From positions 1-33,146 of the forward strand of contig JAIPEE010000040.1 of assembly GCA_021737275.1 (NCBI GenBank): 33,146 nucleotides of DNA, in the 5' to 3' direction. This document shows, in pieces, positions 32,680 through 33,146 of this stretch (the first letter of the stretch is position 1; every line of letters starts with the position of its first letter). The notes beneath the pieces were generated by a model, which saw only the letters and a program-made list of their open reading frames with translations, searched no databases and was not told where the DNA came from. This stretch comes from Desulfobacterales bacterium (GTDB lineage: Bacteria; Desulfobacterota; Desulfobacteria; Desulfobacterales; JAIPEE01). A program made the translations under genes and the position numbers.

Positions 32680-32949
32680 TTATTTACCACCTATTTCATT
32701 TTTTTCAGATTCAATCAGCAGAAATTTATCTGAACGCCGCATTTTTTTGATTTCACTCTCCCTTTTACTCGCTGTACTTCGGCAGAGTCCGCATTCGACA
32801 TACACCAGCTTCTCCGGGCTTCGCCCGTGAAAATACTTTGCACCGGTGCCGTCAGCATGCTGTTTGAAACGGTTTTCAATATTAGTAGTAATTCCGGTAT
32901 AAAGGGTCTTATCCGAACATAATATGATATATACTTGCCAGTTTTTCAT
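32680..32949 (-). CDS. GIY-YIG nuclease-domain protein (UPF0213/YhbQ-like)
   Basis: This 89-residue protein has VYIILCSDKTLYTGITTNIE (GIY-YIG strand pair as VYI and YTG), the following RFKQHADGTGAKYFHGRSP, and ASKRESEIKKMRR with the catalytic-type Glu. This is the small GIY-YIG family of about 80-100 residues. Family members bind and possibly cleave DNA; cellular role is unclear. Confidence 0.92.
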   Translation of the reverse strand: MKNWQVYIILCSDKTLYTGITTNIENRFKQHADGTGAKYFHGRSPEKLVYVECGLCRSTASKRESEIKKMRRSDKFLLIESEKNEIGGK

Positions 32950-33116
32950 TCAGTATCTTTTTTTGGTGTAAAACATACAATATTGTATATTACTTCTTAA
33001 TTGTACTTTTAGGGTTTCTCTAATAATTGCCATTTTATCATATAAAAGTAGTCATAAATTTGGTATAAATATTCTCAATTCATAATCAAATTATCGAACT
33101 GAGGAGTAAAACAAAT

Positions 33117-33146
33117 ATGATGCAAACCGGGCTTTTTGACTGGCAT
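33117..33146 (+). CDS. Start of a gene cut by the window edge, possibly an IS5-type transposase
   Basis: Only ten codons are visible (MMQTGLFDWH), preceded by a good GAGGAG (33101-33106). The start resembles IS5-group transposases as I remember them, but ten residues are too few to decide. The preceding 150 nt are AT-rich; a stretch near 33008-33030 (AGGGTTTCTCTAATAATT) could be an insertion-sequence end. Confidence 0.35.
   Translation, partial: MMQTGLFDWH

Noticed and set aside
1-33146. CRISPR arrays, tRNA and rRNA genes
   Set aside because: No regularly spaced direct repeats and no tRNA- or rRNA-like stretches were seen on reading; a dedicated scan was not possible.

Overview
The window looks like the chromosome of an AT-rich, anaerobic, probably marine deltaproteobacterium of the Desulfobacterales type. 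This is inferred from the gene mix: radical-SAM aminomutases, an N-acetylglutaminylglutamine amide (NAGGN) osmolyte locus, an iron-sulfur flavoprotein, an Old-Yellow-Enzyme homologue, a small Cys-rich protein and a sigma-54 two-component system. No rRNA, tRNA, CRISPR array or complete insertion sequence was seen.

Region 1 (about 328-8836, all + strand) is the most interesting part. Six closely spaced genes encode, in order: a KamA-family radical SAM aminomutase whose substrate-pocket residues match glutamate 2,3-aminomutase; an AsnO-type NAGGN amidotransferase; a GNAT/ATP-grasp NAGGN synthetase (Ngg); a glutamine-synthetase-like enzyme with two altered glutamate-contact positions; a small helical protein of unknown function; and a second KamA-family protein. 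Read together, they suggest a compatible-solute pathway in which glutamate is turned into beta-glutamate, probably amidated to beta-glutamine, and made alongside or built into a NAGGN-like acetylated dipeptide amide.

Region 2 (8973-12086, - strand) holds a SulP anion transporter with STAS and cyclic-nucleotide-binding domains, split by a 10-nt homopolymer, and a SMP-30/gluconolactonase-type protein. RecQ helicase (+) follows at 12401-14575.

Region 3 (14720-20682, mostly - strand) is a housekeeping and redox mix: an iron-sulfur flavoprotein-like reductase, a methyltransferase-like protein, a GNAT acetyltransferase, a YwbE-like protein with a possibly broken secreted peptide gene behind it, a zinc-ribbon protein (+, with a good sigma-70 promoter), a DUF4136 lipoprotein, an OYE-family flavin oxidoreductase, a cupin, an eIF1/YciH-like factor and a WrbA-like flavodoxin-fold protein.

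Region 4 (20683-26013, + strand) is a sigma-54 regulated unit. A textbook -24/-12 promoter with a consensus IHF site and an upstream dyad precedes a tandem Cys-motif protein, glutamate dehydrogenase, a cytosolic histidine kinase and an NtrC-family activator. It could supply or sense glutamate, the precursor of Region 1.

Region 5 (26360-30448, + strand) groups a membrane-anchored FAD amine-oxidase-like protein, a cupin, a TetR regulator and a saccharopine-dehydrogenase-like protein that lacks a normal start codon. A 144-bp MITE-like nested inverted repeat lies inside the group, and an operator-like palindrome overlaps the promoter. Region 6 (30516-33146) has an AraC regulator divergent from an MFS transporter whose Shine-Dalgarno sits in a hairpin, a GIY-YIG protein, and the first codons of a gene that runs off the edge. 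Family names and substrate-residue comparisons come from memory of reference sequences, not from a search.
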